A stretch of DNA of 64,000 bases from NCBI RefSeq assembly GCF_031458325.1, contig NZ_JAVDYG010000001.1, forward strand, positions 1,860,001-1,924,000. Reading direction: 5' to 3'. Source of the DNA: Nocardioides marmoribigeumensis (GTDB lineage Bacteria; Actinomycetota; Actinomycetes; Propionibacteriales; Nocardioidaceae). Under the pieces are notes generated by a model. That model was not told the origin of the DNA. It saw only the letters and a program-made list of their open reading frames with translations, and did not search any database. The position numbers were made by a program, and so were the translations under genes. Below are positions 1 through 7,745 of the stretch, piece by piece. Every line of letters starts with the position of its first letter. Position 1 is the first letter of the stretch.

Positions 1-1503
1 GGGCAGCACCCACGCGACCGGGTCGGTCTCGGCGGCGTCGAGCGCGGCCACGTCGCCCGCCGTCGGCTCGGCCCCGGGGCGCTCACCCGCGGGCCGTCGT
101 ACGTCGTCCACGACGCGGGTCAGCGGGTCCTCGAAGGCGGCGTGCAGCTGGCCCGGGGGGAGCCCGAACCGCTCGGTGACCAGCCGGGCGAGGGCCGCGG
201 CGTGCTCCCGGGCCGACGGGTCGGGGTCGTCGGTCCAGGGGTCGGCGAGGAGCTCGGGGTGGCTCCACAGGGCGACCCCGTCGTGGCGCCAGTGCAGGGC
301 GATCTGCCAGCGCGGGAGGGGCTCGCCGGGGTACCACTTGCCCTGGCCGCGCTGGACCAGCGCGTCCCGGCCGAACACGTCACCGAGCCGGGCGGCCAGG
401 TCGGTGGCGAGCGCGCGCTTCTCCGGCCCGTCGGCCTCGGTGTTCCACTGCGGGCTCTCCATGTCGTCGACGGAGACGAACGTCGGCTCGCCGCCCATGG
501 TCAGCTCGAGGCCCTCGTCGGCGATGATCCGGTCGACCTCGGCCCCGAGGGCGTCGACGCGCGCCCACTGCTCGGCGGTGTAGGGCTTGGTGACCCGCGG
601 GTCCTCGTGGAAGCGGGTGACCACGTTGGAGAAGTCCAGCGTCACCTCGCAGGGGTCGACCAGGCCGCTGATCGGGGCGGCGCTGGAGGGGTGCGGCGTG
701 GCGGACAGCGGGATGTGGCCCTCGCCGGCGAACAGCGCGCTGGTGGGGTCGAGCCCGATCCAGCCGGCGCCCGGGACGAACACCTCGGTCCAGGCGTGCA
801 GGTCGGTGAAGTCCGCGACCGGGCCGCTCGGGCCGTCGAGGCTCTCCTGGTCCGGGGCGAGCTGCACGAGGTAGCCGGAGACGAAGCGCGCCGCCAGGCC
901 CAGCTGCCGCAGGACGCTGACCAGGAGCCACGCCGAGTCCCGGCAGGACCCGATGCCGGCGCCGAGCGTCTCGTCGGGCGTCTGGACGCCGGGCTCCATG
1001 CGGATCGAGTAAGCCACCGCCTCGTGGACCGCCAGGTTGACCCGCACCAGCGCGTCGACGATCGGGCGGCCCTCCAGGTCGGCGAGACCGCCGACCAGCG
1101 TCTCCACGAGCGGGCCGGGCCCGCTGCCGGGGGGCTCCGCCACCGGCCGGAGGTAGGGCTCGAGGTCGTGGCGCAGCAGCGCGTCGTACTCGAAGCCGAA
1201 CTCCTCGGCGTACTCCTCGACGAAGAAGTCGAAGGGGTTGACCACCTGGAGGTCGGCGATGAGGCCGACGGTGACCTCGAGGCGGTCGACCGGCTCGGGG
1301 AAGACCAGCCGGGCCACGTGGTTGCCGAACGGGTCCTGCTGCCAGTTCACGAAGTGGCCCTCGGGGGCGACGCGCAGCGAGTAGGCCTCGATCGGCGTCC
1401 GGCTGTGCGGCGCCGGCCGCAGCCGGACGGTGTGGGGACCCAGCCCGACCCGCCGGTCGAACGTGTACGTCGTGCGGTGCTCGAGCGCCACCTTGATCCC
1501 CAT
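1..1503 (-). CDS. Transglutaminase-like/DUF2126 protein (3' end outside window)
   Basis: The frame starts at an ATG at 1503 and runs off the left edge, so about 501 N-terminal codons are visible. The first ~110 residues resemble the bacterial transglutaminase N-terminal beta domain. A transglutaminase core follows with the likely triad Cys187 (GSCRDSAWLL), His236 (DLHAWTEVF) and Asp252 (WIGLDPTSA). From about residue 320 the DUF2126 region begins (GLELTMGGEPTFVSVDD). Proteins of this architecture are usually around 1,100 residues, so roughly half is missing. They are cytoplasmic, often encoded near circularly permuted ATP-grasp (DUF404/407) genes, and may make or process small peptides; the substrate is unknown. 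The 102 bp to the divergent START-like gene should hold both promoters. Confidence 0.9.
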   Translation of the reverse strand, partial: MGIKVALEHRTTYTFDRRVGLGPHTVRLRPAPHSRTPIEAYSLRVAPEGHFVNWQQDPFGNHVARLVFPEPVDRLEVTVGLIADLQVVNPFDFFVEEYAEEFGFEYDALLRHDLEPYLRPVAEPPGSGPGPLVETLVGGLADLEGRPIVDALVRVNLAVHEAVAYSIRMEPGVQTPDETLGAGIGSCRDSAWLLVSVLRQLGLAARFVSGYLVQLAPDQESLDGPSGPVADFTDLHAWTEVFVPGAGWIGLDPTSALFAGEGHIPLSATPHPSSAAPISGLVDPCEVTLDFSNVVTRFHEDPRVTKPYTAEQWARVDALGAEVDRIIADEGLELTMGGEPTFVSVDDMESPQWNTEADGPEKRALATDLAARLGDVFGRDALVQRGQGKWYPGEPLPRWQIALHWRHDGVALWSHPELLADPWTDDPDPSAREHAAALARLVTERFGLPPGQLHAAFEDPLTRVVDDVRRPAGERPGAEPTAGDVAALDAAETDPVAWVLP

Positions 1504-1605
1504 GGGGCGAACTCTGTCACCCGGTGGGCGTGTGACGTCCGCCCTACCAGATACCGTCGGTATTCGACTAGCCTGGGCGCCTTCCCGACCGACCAGGAGT
1601 GAACC

Positions 1606-2070
1606 GTGCCGCTGCAGAACGTCGCCCCGATCGAGGCCACCGTCGAGATCGACGCCCCCGTGGACAAGGTGTGGGGCCTGGTCTCCGACCTGCGCAACAT
1701 GAGCCGCTGGAGCCCCCAGAACGCCAAGACGTTCCTGCGCGGCGACGGCGGGGTCGGCACCAAGATGATCAACGTCAACCGCCGCGGCCTGCTGGTGTGG
1801 CCGACCCAGTCCAAGGTCGTGCGCTTCGCTCCCCGGAAGGAGATCGCCTTCCGGGTCAAGGAGAATTACACCGTCTGGTCCTACGAGCTGGAGGACCTCG
1901 GCGACGGGCGCACCCGCTTGACCTCGCGCCGCGAGGCACCGCAGGGTGTGAGCGACCTGTCGGTGCGCCTGACCAAGGTGGCCTTCGGCGGCGTCGACTC
2001 CTTCACCACCGAGCTGGAGCAGGGCATGCAGCAGACCCTCACCAGGATCAAGGCGGACGCGGAGCGCTGA
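1606..2070 (+). CDS. SRPBCC (START-like/polyketide cyclase) family protein
   Basis: A 154-residue protein starting at GTG, preceded by AGGAG about 8 nt upstream. The N-terminus (IEATVEIDAPVDKVWGLVSDL, then RWSPQN) is the typical first strand and helix of the SRPBCC ligand-pocket fold, and the length fits a single-domain member. Such proteins bind hydrophobic ligands or act as cyclases, and some mycobacterial members (Rv0910 type) are toxins. No catalytic assignment is possible here. The stop overlaps the proposed start of the DUF1992 gene by four bases, so the two are probably translationally coupled. Confidence 0.85.
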   Translation: MPLQNVAPIEATVEIDAPVDKVWGLVSDLRNMSRWSPQNAKTFLRGDGGVGTKMINVNRRGLLVWPTQSKVVRFAPRKEIAFRVKENYTVWSYELEDLGDGRTRLTSRREAPQGVSDLSVRLTKVAFGGVDSFTTELEQGMQQTLTRIKADAER

Positions 2071-2666
2071 GCGACTCCCCCGACCCTCCCGAGCCGCGGG
2101 ACGACCCCGCGGAGAGGGAGGCGCGCGCCCGTGCCGAGCGCCGGGCGCGCAGGGCCCGCATCGAGCAGCAGCAGACGTGGGTCGACCTGCAGGTCCGGCA
2201 GGCGATGGAGCGCGGCGACTTCACCGACCTCCCCGGGCTCGGCAAGCCGCTGGAGGACCTCGGCCCCGCCGAGCAGGGGCACGACCCCGACTGGTGGCTC
2301 AAGCGCCTGGTCGAGCGGGAGAAGATCACCGTCCTGCCGCCCGCCCTGCAGCTGCGGCGCGACGACGCCGCCCTCGACGACCACCTCGACCGGCTCGGCG
2401 GCGAGGCGGAGGTCCGGCGCGAGCTGACCGAGTTCAACGACCGCGTGCGGCGGGTGCTCTACTCCACCCACGGCGGGCCCCCGGTCACCACCCCTCCCCG
2501 CGACGTCGAGGAGGAGGTGCGCCGCTGGCGGGCTCGCCGCGAGGAGCGCCGTGCCCGTCGTACGGCGGCGCTCGCGGCCCGGGAGCCCGAGGCACCACCG
2601 CCCTCGCGACGCGGCAGGTGGTGGCCGTTCGGCCGGACAGGTGCAGCGGGACCTTCCGACGGTTGA
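2067..2666 (+). CDS. DUF1992 (DnaJ-homologue subfamily C member 28-like) protein
   Basis: A 199-residue charged cytoplasmic protein carrying the DUF1992 core (WVDLQVRQAMERGDFTDLPG, then GKPLED and DPDWWLKRLVEREKI). The frame contains no ATG, GTG or TTG that would include the conserved N-terminus: the first ATG falls inside the core at MERGDF. The only sensible start is the CTG at 2067 (CTG AGC GAC), which overlaps the TGA of the START-like gene as CTGA, a coupling geometry usually seen with ATGA or GTGA. The C-terminus is Arg-rich and ends in RRGRWWPFGR. Function of the family is unknown; a chaperone-related role has been suggested by similarity only. Confidence 0.8.
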   Translation: MSDSPDPPEPRDDPAEREARARAERRARRARIEQQQTWVDLQVRQAMERGDFTDLPGLGKPLEDLGPAEQGHDPDWWLKRLVEREKITVLPPALQLRRDDAALDDHLDRLGGEAEVRRELTEFNDRVRRVLYSTHGGPPVTTPPRDVEEEVRRWRARREERRARRTAALAAREPEAPPPSRRGRWWPFGRTGAAGPSDG

Positions 2667-2779
2667 GTTGCCCGAATTGCCCTGTCGCGGGACTCTGGGC
2701 TCCGGCAGCCTGAGACTGCCCCCGATCCCATCGGTCACCCCCTCGGCCGAGCCTCCGCCCACCCAGGAGACACCCACCC

Positions 2780-3187
2780 GTGGTTCCGCGTCGCACCAGC
2801 GAGGTCTCCGACCAGGTCCGCGAGATCTACGCGGGCCTGGGCTCCCGCGACCCCGAGCGCACCGCGCGGACCTGCCGCGAGGACGTGACGGTCCACGTCG
2901 CCGGCTCCCACCCCCTGTCCGGCACCTACGTCGGGGTGCCGGCCGTGCGCGACCTCTTCGCGCGCATCGAGGCCGCGGCCGGGCGCGGCACCTTCACGGT
3001 CACCGGCCTCATGGCCGACGACGACGAGCGCGAGCTGCTGGTGGAGGCGTGCGTGGCCCACCGCGGCTTCGTCCGCACGATCGTCCACCGGCTCGTCCTG
3101 TGCGAGGGCCGGCTCGCCGCGCTGCACGAGCACCCGATGGACCAGGCCGCCGAGAACGAGTTCTGGCGAGGGCTCCTCCCCTCCTGA
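2780..3187 (+). CDS. SnoaL-like/NTF2-fold protein
   Basis: A 135-residue protein with GTG start and an AGGAGA ribosome site about 10 nt upstream. The pattern VREIYAGLGSRDPERTARTC, HPLSGTYVGVPAVRDLF and a C-terminal HRLVLCEGRLAALHEH matches the cone-shaped NTF2/SnoaL fold of ketosteroid-isomerase-like proteins. Members are small cytoplasmic enzymes or ligand binders; no catalytic Asp/His set can be assigned with confidence. It stands alone between the DUF1992 gene (113 bp upstream) and a dehydrogenase remnant. Confidence 0.8.
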   Translation: MVPRRTSEVSDQVREIYAGLGSRDPERTARTCREDVTVHVAGSHPLSGTYVGVPAVRDLFARIEAAAGRGTFTVTGLMADDDERELLVEACVAHRGFVRTIVHRLVLCEGRLAALHEHPMDQAAENEFWRGLLPS

Positions 3188-3215
3188 CGGTCGCGACGGT
3201 GGGCCTGCTCACAAC

Positions 3216-3227
3216 CGGACATGTCCG
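3216..3227. promoter_or_regulatory. 12-bp perfect palindrome upstream of the dehydrogenase remnant
   Basis: CGGACATGTCCG is an uninterrupted 12-bp palindrome in the 65 bp between the SnoaL-like gene and the dehydrogenase stub, 26 bp before the stub's GTG. It has the form of an operator for a dimeric regulator and may be left from the promoter of the intact dehydrogenase. This is inferred from symmetry only. Confidence 0.35.
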
Positions 3228-3252
3228 ACCCGTCCCGACCGTTCACCCCTGC

Positions 3253-3426
3253 GTGCGAGCGATGACCTACGCCGAGTACGGCGACACCTCCGTCCTGTCC
3301 CTGACCGACCGGCCCGACCCCAAGGTCGGACCCGGCGAGGTCCTGGTGCGCGTGCGCGCGGCCTCGGCGGCGTTCGCGGCGAGCCAGGAGGGGCACACCC
3401 CCGGCAAGATCGTCGTCACCGTCTGA
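3253..3426 (+). pseudogene. Internally deleted zinc-type alcohol dehydrogenase/quinone oxidoreductase remnant
   Basis: The 57-codon frame opens like a medium-chain dehydrogenase (GTG CGA GCG ATG, giving MRAMTYAEYGDTSVL, then PKVGPGEVLVRVRAAS). It then jumps to what looks like the family's extreme C-terminus (EGHTPGKIVVTV, stop). A normal member has about 310-340 residues, so roughly 270 residues including the whole NADPH-binding fold are gone. The join around position 3370 is in frame, so the stub is still an open frame. It cannot be an active enzyme. The likely cause is a clean internal deletion. Confidence 0.75.
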
Positions 3427-3438
3427 GCCGAGGGACCC

Positions 3439-4437
3439 TCACAGCCGCTCGCGGTGGTGGGGCGTGTGCCAGCCGGACAGGTCGGGCCCCCGGGGGACGA
3501 TCGCGGTCGGGTTGATGTCGGTGTGCACGACGTAGTAGTGCTGCTTGACCTGCTCGAAGTCGACGGTGTCGCCGAAACCGGGGGTCTGGAAGAGGTCGCG
3601 GGCGTAGCCCCACAGGGCCGGCATCTCGACCAGCTTGTTGCGGTTGCACTTGAAGTGGCCGTGGTAGACGGCGTCGAAGCGCACCAGCGTGGTGAACAGC
3701 CGCACGTCGGCCTCGGTGATCGTGTCGCCCATCAGGAAGCGGCGACCGGTCAGCCGCTCCTCGAGCCAGTCCATGGCCGTCCACAGCCGGTCGTAGGCCG
3801 CGTCGTAGGACTCCTGGTCGCCGGCGAAGCCGCAGCGGTAGACGCCGTTGTTCACCTCGGTGTAGACGCGCTTCATCACCTCCTCCATCTCCTCGCGGCA
3901 GTCCGCGGGCCACAGGTCCGGCGCGTCGGGGCGGTGGTGGTCGCGCCACTCGAAGAAGAGGTCGTGGGTGATCTGCGGGAAGTCGTTGGTCACCACCTGC
4001 GTGGTCCCGACCTCGACCATCGCCGGCACCGTGATGCCCTTGGGGTAGTCGGGGAAGCGGTTGAGGTAGGCCTCCTGCAGGCGGTGGATGCCGAGGACCG
4101 GGTCCGTCTCGTCGGGGTCGAGGTCGAAGACCCACGACCGGGCGTCGTGGGTCGGGCCGGGGGTGCCGAGCGAGATCACGTCCTGCAGCCCGAGCAGCTC
4201 ACGCACGATGATCGAGCGGTTGGCCCACGGGCAGGCCCGGGCGGCGACGAGACGGTAGCGGCCCGGGGTCGCCGGCCACGTGCGCGACTCCAGCTGCCCG
4301 ACGTACGGATCCTGGCTGCGGCCCTCCTCGAGCGTGATCCGGTCGGGGATGTAGTCGGTGTCCCGCTCGAACCCGCCCTTCTCGAGGTAGCGCGGGGTCC
4401 AGTCCTGCGCCTGCGTCCTGTCGTCGGTGGTGGTCAT
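3439..4437 (-). CDS. Glutathionyl-hydroquinone reductase-like (ECM4/YqjG-type) glutathione S-transferase
   Basis: A 332-residue protein with ATG at 4437. The N-terminal thioredoxin-like domain carries the ECM4-class active-site motif ARACPWANRS, where Cys replaces the usual GST Ser/Tyr. The C-terminal helical domain includes NNGVYRCGFAGDQESYDAAYDRLW and MGDTITEADVRLFTTLVRFD, both typical of the class. Length matches the family (about 320-340). These enzymes reduce glutathionyl-(hydro)quinones in the cytoplasm; in actinobacteria the thiol is probably mycothiol (inference). It diverges from the penicillin-binding protein gene with 55 bp between the two starts. Confidence 0.92.
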   Translation of the reverse strand: MTTTDDRTQAQDWTPRYLEKGGFERDTDYIPDRITLEEGRSQDPYVGQLESRTWPATPGRYRLVAARACPWANRSIIVRELLGLQDVISLGTPGPTHDARSWVFDLDPDETDPVLGIHRLQEAYLNRFPDYPKGITVPAMVEVGTTQVVTNDFPQITHDLFFEWRDHHRPDAPDLWPADCREEMEEVMKRVYTEVNNGVYRCGFAGDQESYDAAYDRLWTAMDWLEERLTGRRFLMGDTITEADVRLFTTLVRFDAVYHGHFKCNRNKLVEMPALWGYARDLFQTPGFGDTVDFEQVKQHYYVVHTDINPTAIVPRGPDLSGWHTPHHRERL

Positions 4438-4492
4438 GTCAACAACGTATCCACAGGGCCGGGCCGCGAACCGTGCGTGGCAGTGTGGGGCC

Positions 4493-6367
4493 ATGTCTCG
4501 TGCCGCTCGGGCCGCGCTCCCGACCCTCGCCGTCCTGGCCCTGCTGACCGGTGGACTCACGGCCTGCACCGACCAGGACGCGGTGGCGAAGGAGGCCGCC
4601 GACGCCTTCGCCGCGGGCCTCTCCAAGGGTGACGTGGCGGCCACCGCCGGCAGGTCGGCCCAGGCGGCCTACGCCGAGCTGAGCCGGCCACTGGGCGACA
4701 CCGAGCCCGAGGTGCGGGTCGAGCAGGTCGGCGACGGCGACGACGAGCGCTCGGTCGCGCTCGCGTGGACCTGGGACCTCGGCCCCGGGGACTCCACCGA
4801 CCTCGGCTACACGACCGAGGTGAGGTTCACCCGGGACGGCGACACGTGGCGGCCGACGTGGGCCCCCGCCGTCGTGCACCCCGACCTGCGCGACGGCGAG
4901 CAGGTCGACGTGCGCGTCCTGCGGGCCGAGCGCGGCGACATCCTGGGCGCGCGGGGCGCCCGGCTCGTGACCGCCAGGCCGATCCAGACCTTCGGGCTCG
5001 ACAAGTCGCGGATCGAGCCGTCGCAGGTGAGGTCGAGCGCCCGGGCCGTGGCCCGCTTCCTCCGGGTCGGGGTGCCCGCCTTCGTCAGGCTCGCCGAGGC
5101 CAGCGGCCCCAAGGCCTTCGTCGAGGCCCTCGCGCTGCGGCCGGCGCACGCCCGGGAGGTCGGCCCGGCCTTCAGCGACATCCCCGGGGCCGGGGTCGTG
5201 CGCGGCACGCGCCACCTCGGGATCACCCGCGACTTCGCGGCGCCGATCCTCGGCCGGGTCGGCCCGGTGACCGCCGAGATCGTGGAGAAGTCCGAGGGCC
5301 GCTACCGCGCGGGCGACCAGGCAGGCCTGTCCGGCCTCGAGGCGAGGTACGACGCGCAGCTCGCCGGCAAGCCGGGCGCGGCCCTGCTCGCCCTCGACGC
5401 CGACGGCACGGAGCGGACGCTGGCCCAGGTCGAGGCCACGGCGGGCGCGCCCCTGAGGCTGACCCTCGACGCGCCCCTGCAGCAGAAGGCGGAGTCGGCC
5501 CTGGCCACGCTGCCGCGGTCGGCCGGGGTGACCGCGCTCGTGGCGGTCCGGCCGAGCGACGGGGCGGTGCTCGCCGCGGCCAACGGGACCGGCAACAACG
5601 GGCTCGACGCGGCGACGTACTCGCGCTACGCGCCGGGCTCGACGTTCAAGGTGGTCACCACCCTCGCGCTGTTGCGCGCCGGCCTCCGGCCCGGCTCGAC
5701 GGTCTCGTGCCCCCGCACGATCGACGTCGACGGCAAGGACTTCGAGAACTACGACGACTACCCCGCCGGGGGCTACGGCGACATCCCGCTCGCGACGGCC
5801 CTCGCCAACTCCTGCAACACCGCCTTCGTCGGCGAGCGGGACAAGGTCGACGGGTCCGCCCTCGGCGACGCCGCCGCCTCCCTGGGACTGGGCGTCGACC
5901 ACGACCTCGGCGCCCCGGCGTACTTCGGCCAGGTGCCGCCGCCCGAGGGCGAGACCGAGCTCGCGGCCGACACGATCGGCCAGGGCAAGGTGCTCGCCTC
6001 CCCGCTGGCGATGGCGACGGTCGCCGCGTCGGTCGCGGCCGGCACGACCGTCGTGCCCCACCTCGTCGCCGGCGTGGAGCCCACCGGCAGCGCCGAGCCG
6101 CTGACCCCCGCGGAGTCCCGGTCGCTGCGCTCGATGATGCAGGGGGTCGTCGCCAACGGCTCCGGGCGCGTCCTGGCCGGCCTCGGCGGCGGCGTCGGCG
6201 CCAAGACCGGCACGGCGGAGTACGGCGACCCCCGGCCCGACGGGTCCCTGGCCACCCACGCCTGGATGATCGCCTTCCGCGGCGACCTCGCCGTCGCGGC
6301 GTTCGTCGAGAAGGGCGCCTCCGGATCCCAGGTCGCCGGGCCGGTCCTGGTGGACTTCCTCTCCTGA
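4493..6367 (+). CDS. Class B penicillin-binding protein (MecA_N/PbpA-like), predicted lipoprotein
   Basis: A 624-residue D,D-transpeptidase for peptidoglycan cross-linking outside the membrane. The N-terminus is a lipoprotein signal (hydrophobic LPTLAVLALL, lipobox LTAC), so it is anchored by lipid rather than a helix. Residues ~30-130 form an NTF2-like MecA_N domain, ~140-320 the PBP dimerisation domain, and ~340-624 the transpeptidase. The three active motifs are present: S383-T-F-K386, S440-C-N442 and K571-T-G573. The MecA_N plus lipobox combination is seen in actinobacterial low-affinity PBPs. Start is the ATG at 4493, 55 bp from the divergent GST-like gene. Confidence 0.95.
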   Translation: MSRAARAALPTLAVLALLTGGLTACTDQDAVAKEAADAFAAGLSKGDVAATAGRSAQAAYAELSRPLGDTEPEVRVEQVGDGDDERSVALAWTWDLGPGDSTDLGYTTEVRFTRDGDTWRPTWAPAVVHPDLRDGEQVDVRVLRAERGDILGARGARLVTARPIQTFGLDKSRIEPSQVRSSARAVARFLRVGVPAFVRLAEASGPKAFVEALALRPAHAREVGPAFSDIPGAGVVRGTRHLGITRDFAAPILGRVGPVTAEIVEKSEGRYRAGDQAGLSGLEARYDAQLAGKPGAALLALDADGTERTLAQVEATAGAPLRLTLDAPLQQKAESALATLPRSAGVTALVAVRPSDGAVLAAANGTGNNGLDAATYSRYAPGSTFKVVTTLALLRAGLRPGSTVSCPRTIDVDGKDFENYDDYPAGGYGDIPLATALANSCNTAFVGERDKVDGSALGDAAASLGLGVDHDLGAPAYFGQVPPPEGETELAADTIGQGKVLASPLAMATVAASVAAGTTVVPHLVAGVEPTGSAEPLTPAESRSLRSMMQGVVANGSGRVLAGLGGGVGAKTGTAEYGDPRPDGSLATHAWMIAFRGDLAVAAFVEKGASGSQVAGPVLVDFLS

Positions 6368-6394
6368 ACTCCGGTCGCCCCGCATACTGGCGCG

Positions 6395-6781
6395 GTGAAG
6401 GTGAGGACCGCGGTCGGGACCCACGAGCCGGGGACGGTCGTGGTCGCCGAGGACGACGTCGACATCCGTGACCTCGTGCAGCTCGTGCTCGAGGGCCTGG
6501 ACCTCGACGTCGTGGCCGTCGGCAACGGCGCCGACGCGCTCGAGGCGTGCCGCGAGCACCGCCCCCGCCTGCTGCTCCTCGACGTCACCATGCCGGTGAT
6601 GGACGGTCTCGAGACCTGCCGCCGCGTGCGGGCCGACCCCGAGCTCAAGGACCTCAGGGTGATCCTCATGACCGGCCGCGCCCTGCGCCGCGACTTCGAG
6701 GCCGGGATGGACGCCGGGGCCGACAGCTACATCGTCAAGCCGTTCGGCCCGATCGAGCTCCGCGAGCTCCTCGAGCACTGA
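6395..6781 (+). CDS. Single-domain response regulator (CheY-like receiver)
   Basis: A 128-residue stand-alone receiver with GTG start, 27 bp after the penicillin-binding protein gene. The phosphorylation pocket is complete: acidic cluster E19-D20-D21, phospho-acceptor D63 (LLLLDVTMP), T93 (ILMTGRA) and K115 (YIVKPFG). There is no output domain, so it must act by protein contact or in a phosphorelay. No histidine kinase is adjacent; the closest is the GAF kinase at 20-22 kb. The HATPase protein is on the opposite strand just downstream, with the 3' ends 17 bp apart. Confidence 0.93.
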   Translation: MKVRTAVGTHEPGTVVVAEDDVDIRDLVQLVLEGLDLDVVAVGNGADALEACREHRPRLLLLDVTMPVMDGLETCRRVRADPELKDLRVILMTGRALRRDFEAGMDAGADSYIVKPFGPIELRELLEH

Positions 6782-6798
6782 CCCGGCGTCCGGTCGCC

Positions 6799-7716
6799 TC
6801 AGGTCCTCTCGGGCAGGTCGAGCTCGAACCACGCCAGGCACTCGACGGGGTCACGCCCCGACCTGCTGGCGAGCGCGCCCACGATCTCGAGCCCTCGTCC
6901 GTGGGCCGCGGTCTCGGGCGGGGTCGGGGCGACCCGGATGGGGCCGAGACCGCCGTGGTCCGCGACCCGCACGCGGAGCACCCGGCCGGCGAGCGTGACG
7001 TGCACGCGGCAGCCGCCGTGCGTGTGGACCAGGGCGTTGGTGGCGAGCTCGTCGAGGCACAGCACCGCGTCGCCCACGAGCCCGGCGTCGAGGCCCCAGT
7101 CCTCGAGCACCGTGCGGAGGAAGCGCCGGGCGTGCCCGACCGCGCCGGGCTCGCCGGGCATCTCGTGGCTCGCGCTCAGGACGGCGCCGGGGCCCCGGCC
7201 GGCCCGGGCGGCCCGTGCCGGCGCGCGACGACGCTGCTCGTGGCGGGTGGTGGCCAGGTCCTTGCCGATGGAGCGGCCCAAATCGACCAGGCCCGCGACG
7301 AGCTGCGGGCCGCCCTGCTGGACCCGGTCGAAGTAGAGGACGAAGCCGCCGAGGTGCTCGCCGTCGTAGGAGACCGGGGCGGCGGCCACGTAGCGGATCC
7401 CGGTGTCGGCCTGGCCCCCCACGAACGACGGGAACCGCGGCTCGAGCTCCTCGAGGGTGCCGGCCACGAGCTCGCCGTCGCGGGCGGCGCCGTTGAGGGG
7501 CACCTCCCAGGCCGCGTCGATGCGGCACCACTCGAAGCTGCCGCCCTCGTCGCCGCGGTCCGTGGCCGTGAAGAGCAGCTGGCGGCGGCCGCCCTCGCTC
7601 ACGGCGAACCCGGCCCGGGTGACGTCGGGCAGCGCGACGAGGCGCTCGAGCGCGCGCTGAGCCACCCGGTCGAGCGCACTGGGCCCGGCTCGATCCGCAG
7701 GGCGAGCGGAGGTCAC
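6799..7716 (-). CDS. GAF-domain protein with RsbW-like HATPase domain
   Basis: A 305-residue protein. Residues ~15-155 form a GAF-like sensor. After an Arg/Ala-rich linker, residues ~190-300 are a GHKL ATPase of the anti-sigma/serine kinase type, with N box CLDELATNALVHTHGG, G1-like VADHGGLGP and G2 AHGRGLEIVGAL. There is no phospho-acceptor His domain, so it is not a classical histidine kinase and more likely phosphorylates a STAS anti-anti-sigma factor. The GTG at 7716 directly abuts GGGAGG, which is tight for a ribosome site, so the true start could be slightly downstream. No STAS or sigma gene lies nearby. Confidence 0.85.
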   Translation of the reverse strand: MTSARPADRAGPSALDRVAQRALERLVALPDVTRAGFAVSEGGRRQLLFTATDRGDEGGSFEWCRIDAAWEVPLNGAARDGELVAGTLEELEPRFPSFVGGQADTGIRYVAAAPVSYDGEHLGGFVLYFDRVQQGGPQLVAGLVDLGRSIGKDLATTRHEQRRRAPARAARAGRGPGAVLSASHEMPGEPGAVGHARRFLRTVLEDWGLDAGLVGDAVLCLDELATNALVHTHGGCRVHVTLAGRVLRVRVADHGGLGPIRVAPTPPETAAHGRGLEIVGALASRSGRDPVECLAWFELDLPERT

Positions 7717-7745
7717 CTCCCGATGCTAGGACACCCCGGACGGGA

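Noticed and set aside
1606-2070. START-like protein at 1.6 kb as the toxin of an Rv0909/Rv0910-type pair
   Set aside because: It is followed by a coupled DUF1992 gene, not an MT0933-like gene, and the only such gene is 28 kb away.
4439-6841. An 800-codon minus-strand frame opposite the penicillin-binding protein
   Set aside because: The plus-strand frame has all three transpeptidase motifs and a lipobox; the antisense frame has only GC-driven composition and also overlaps the response regulator.
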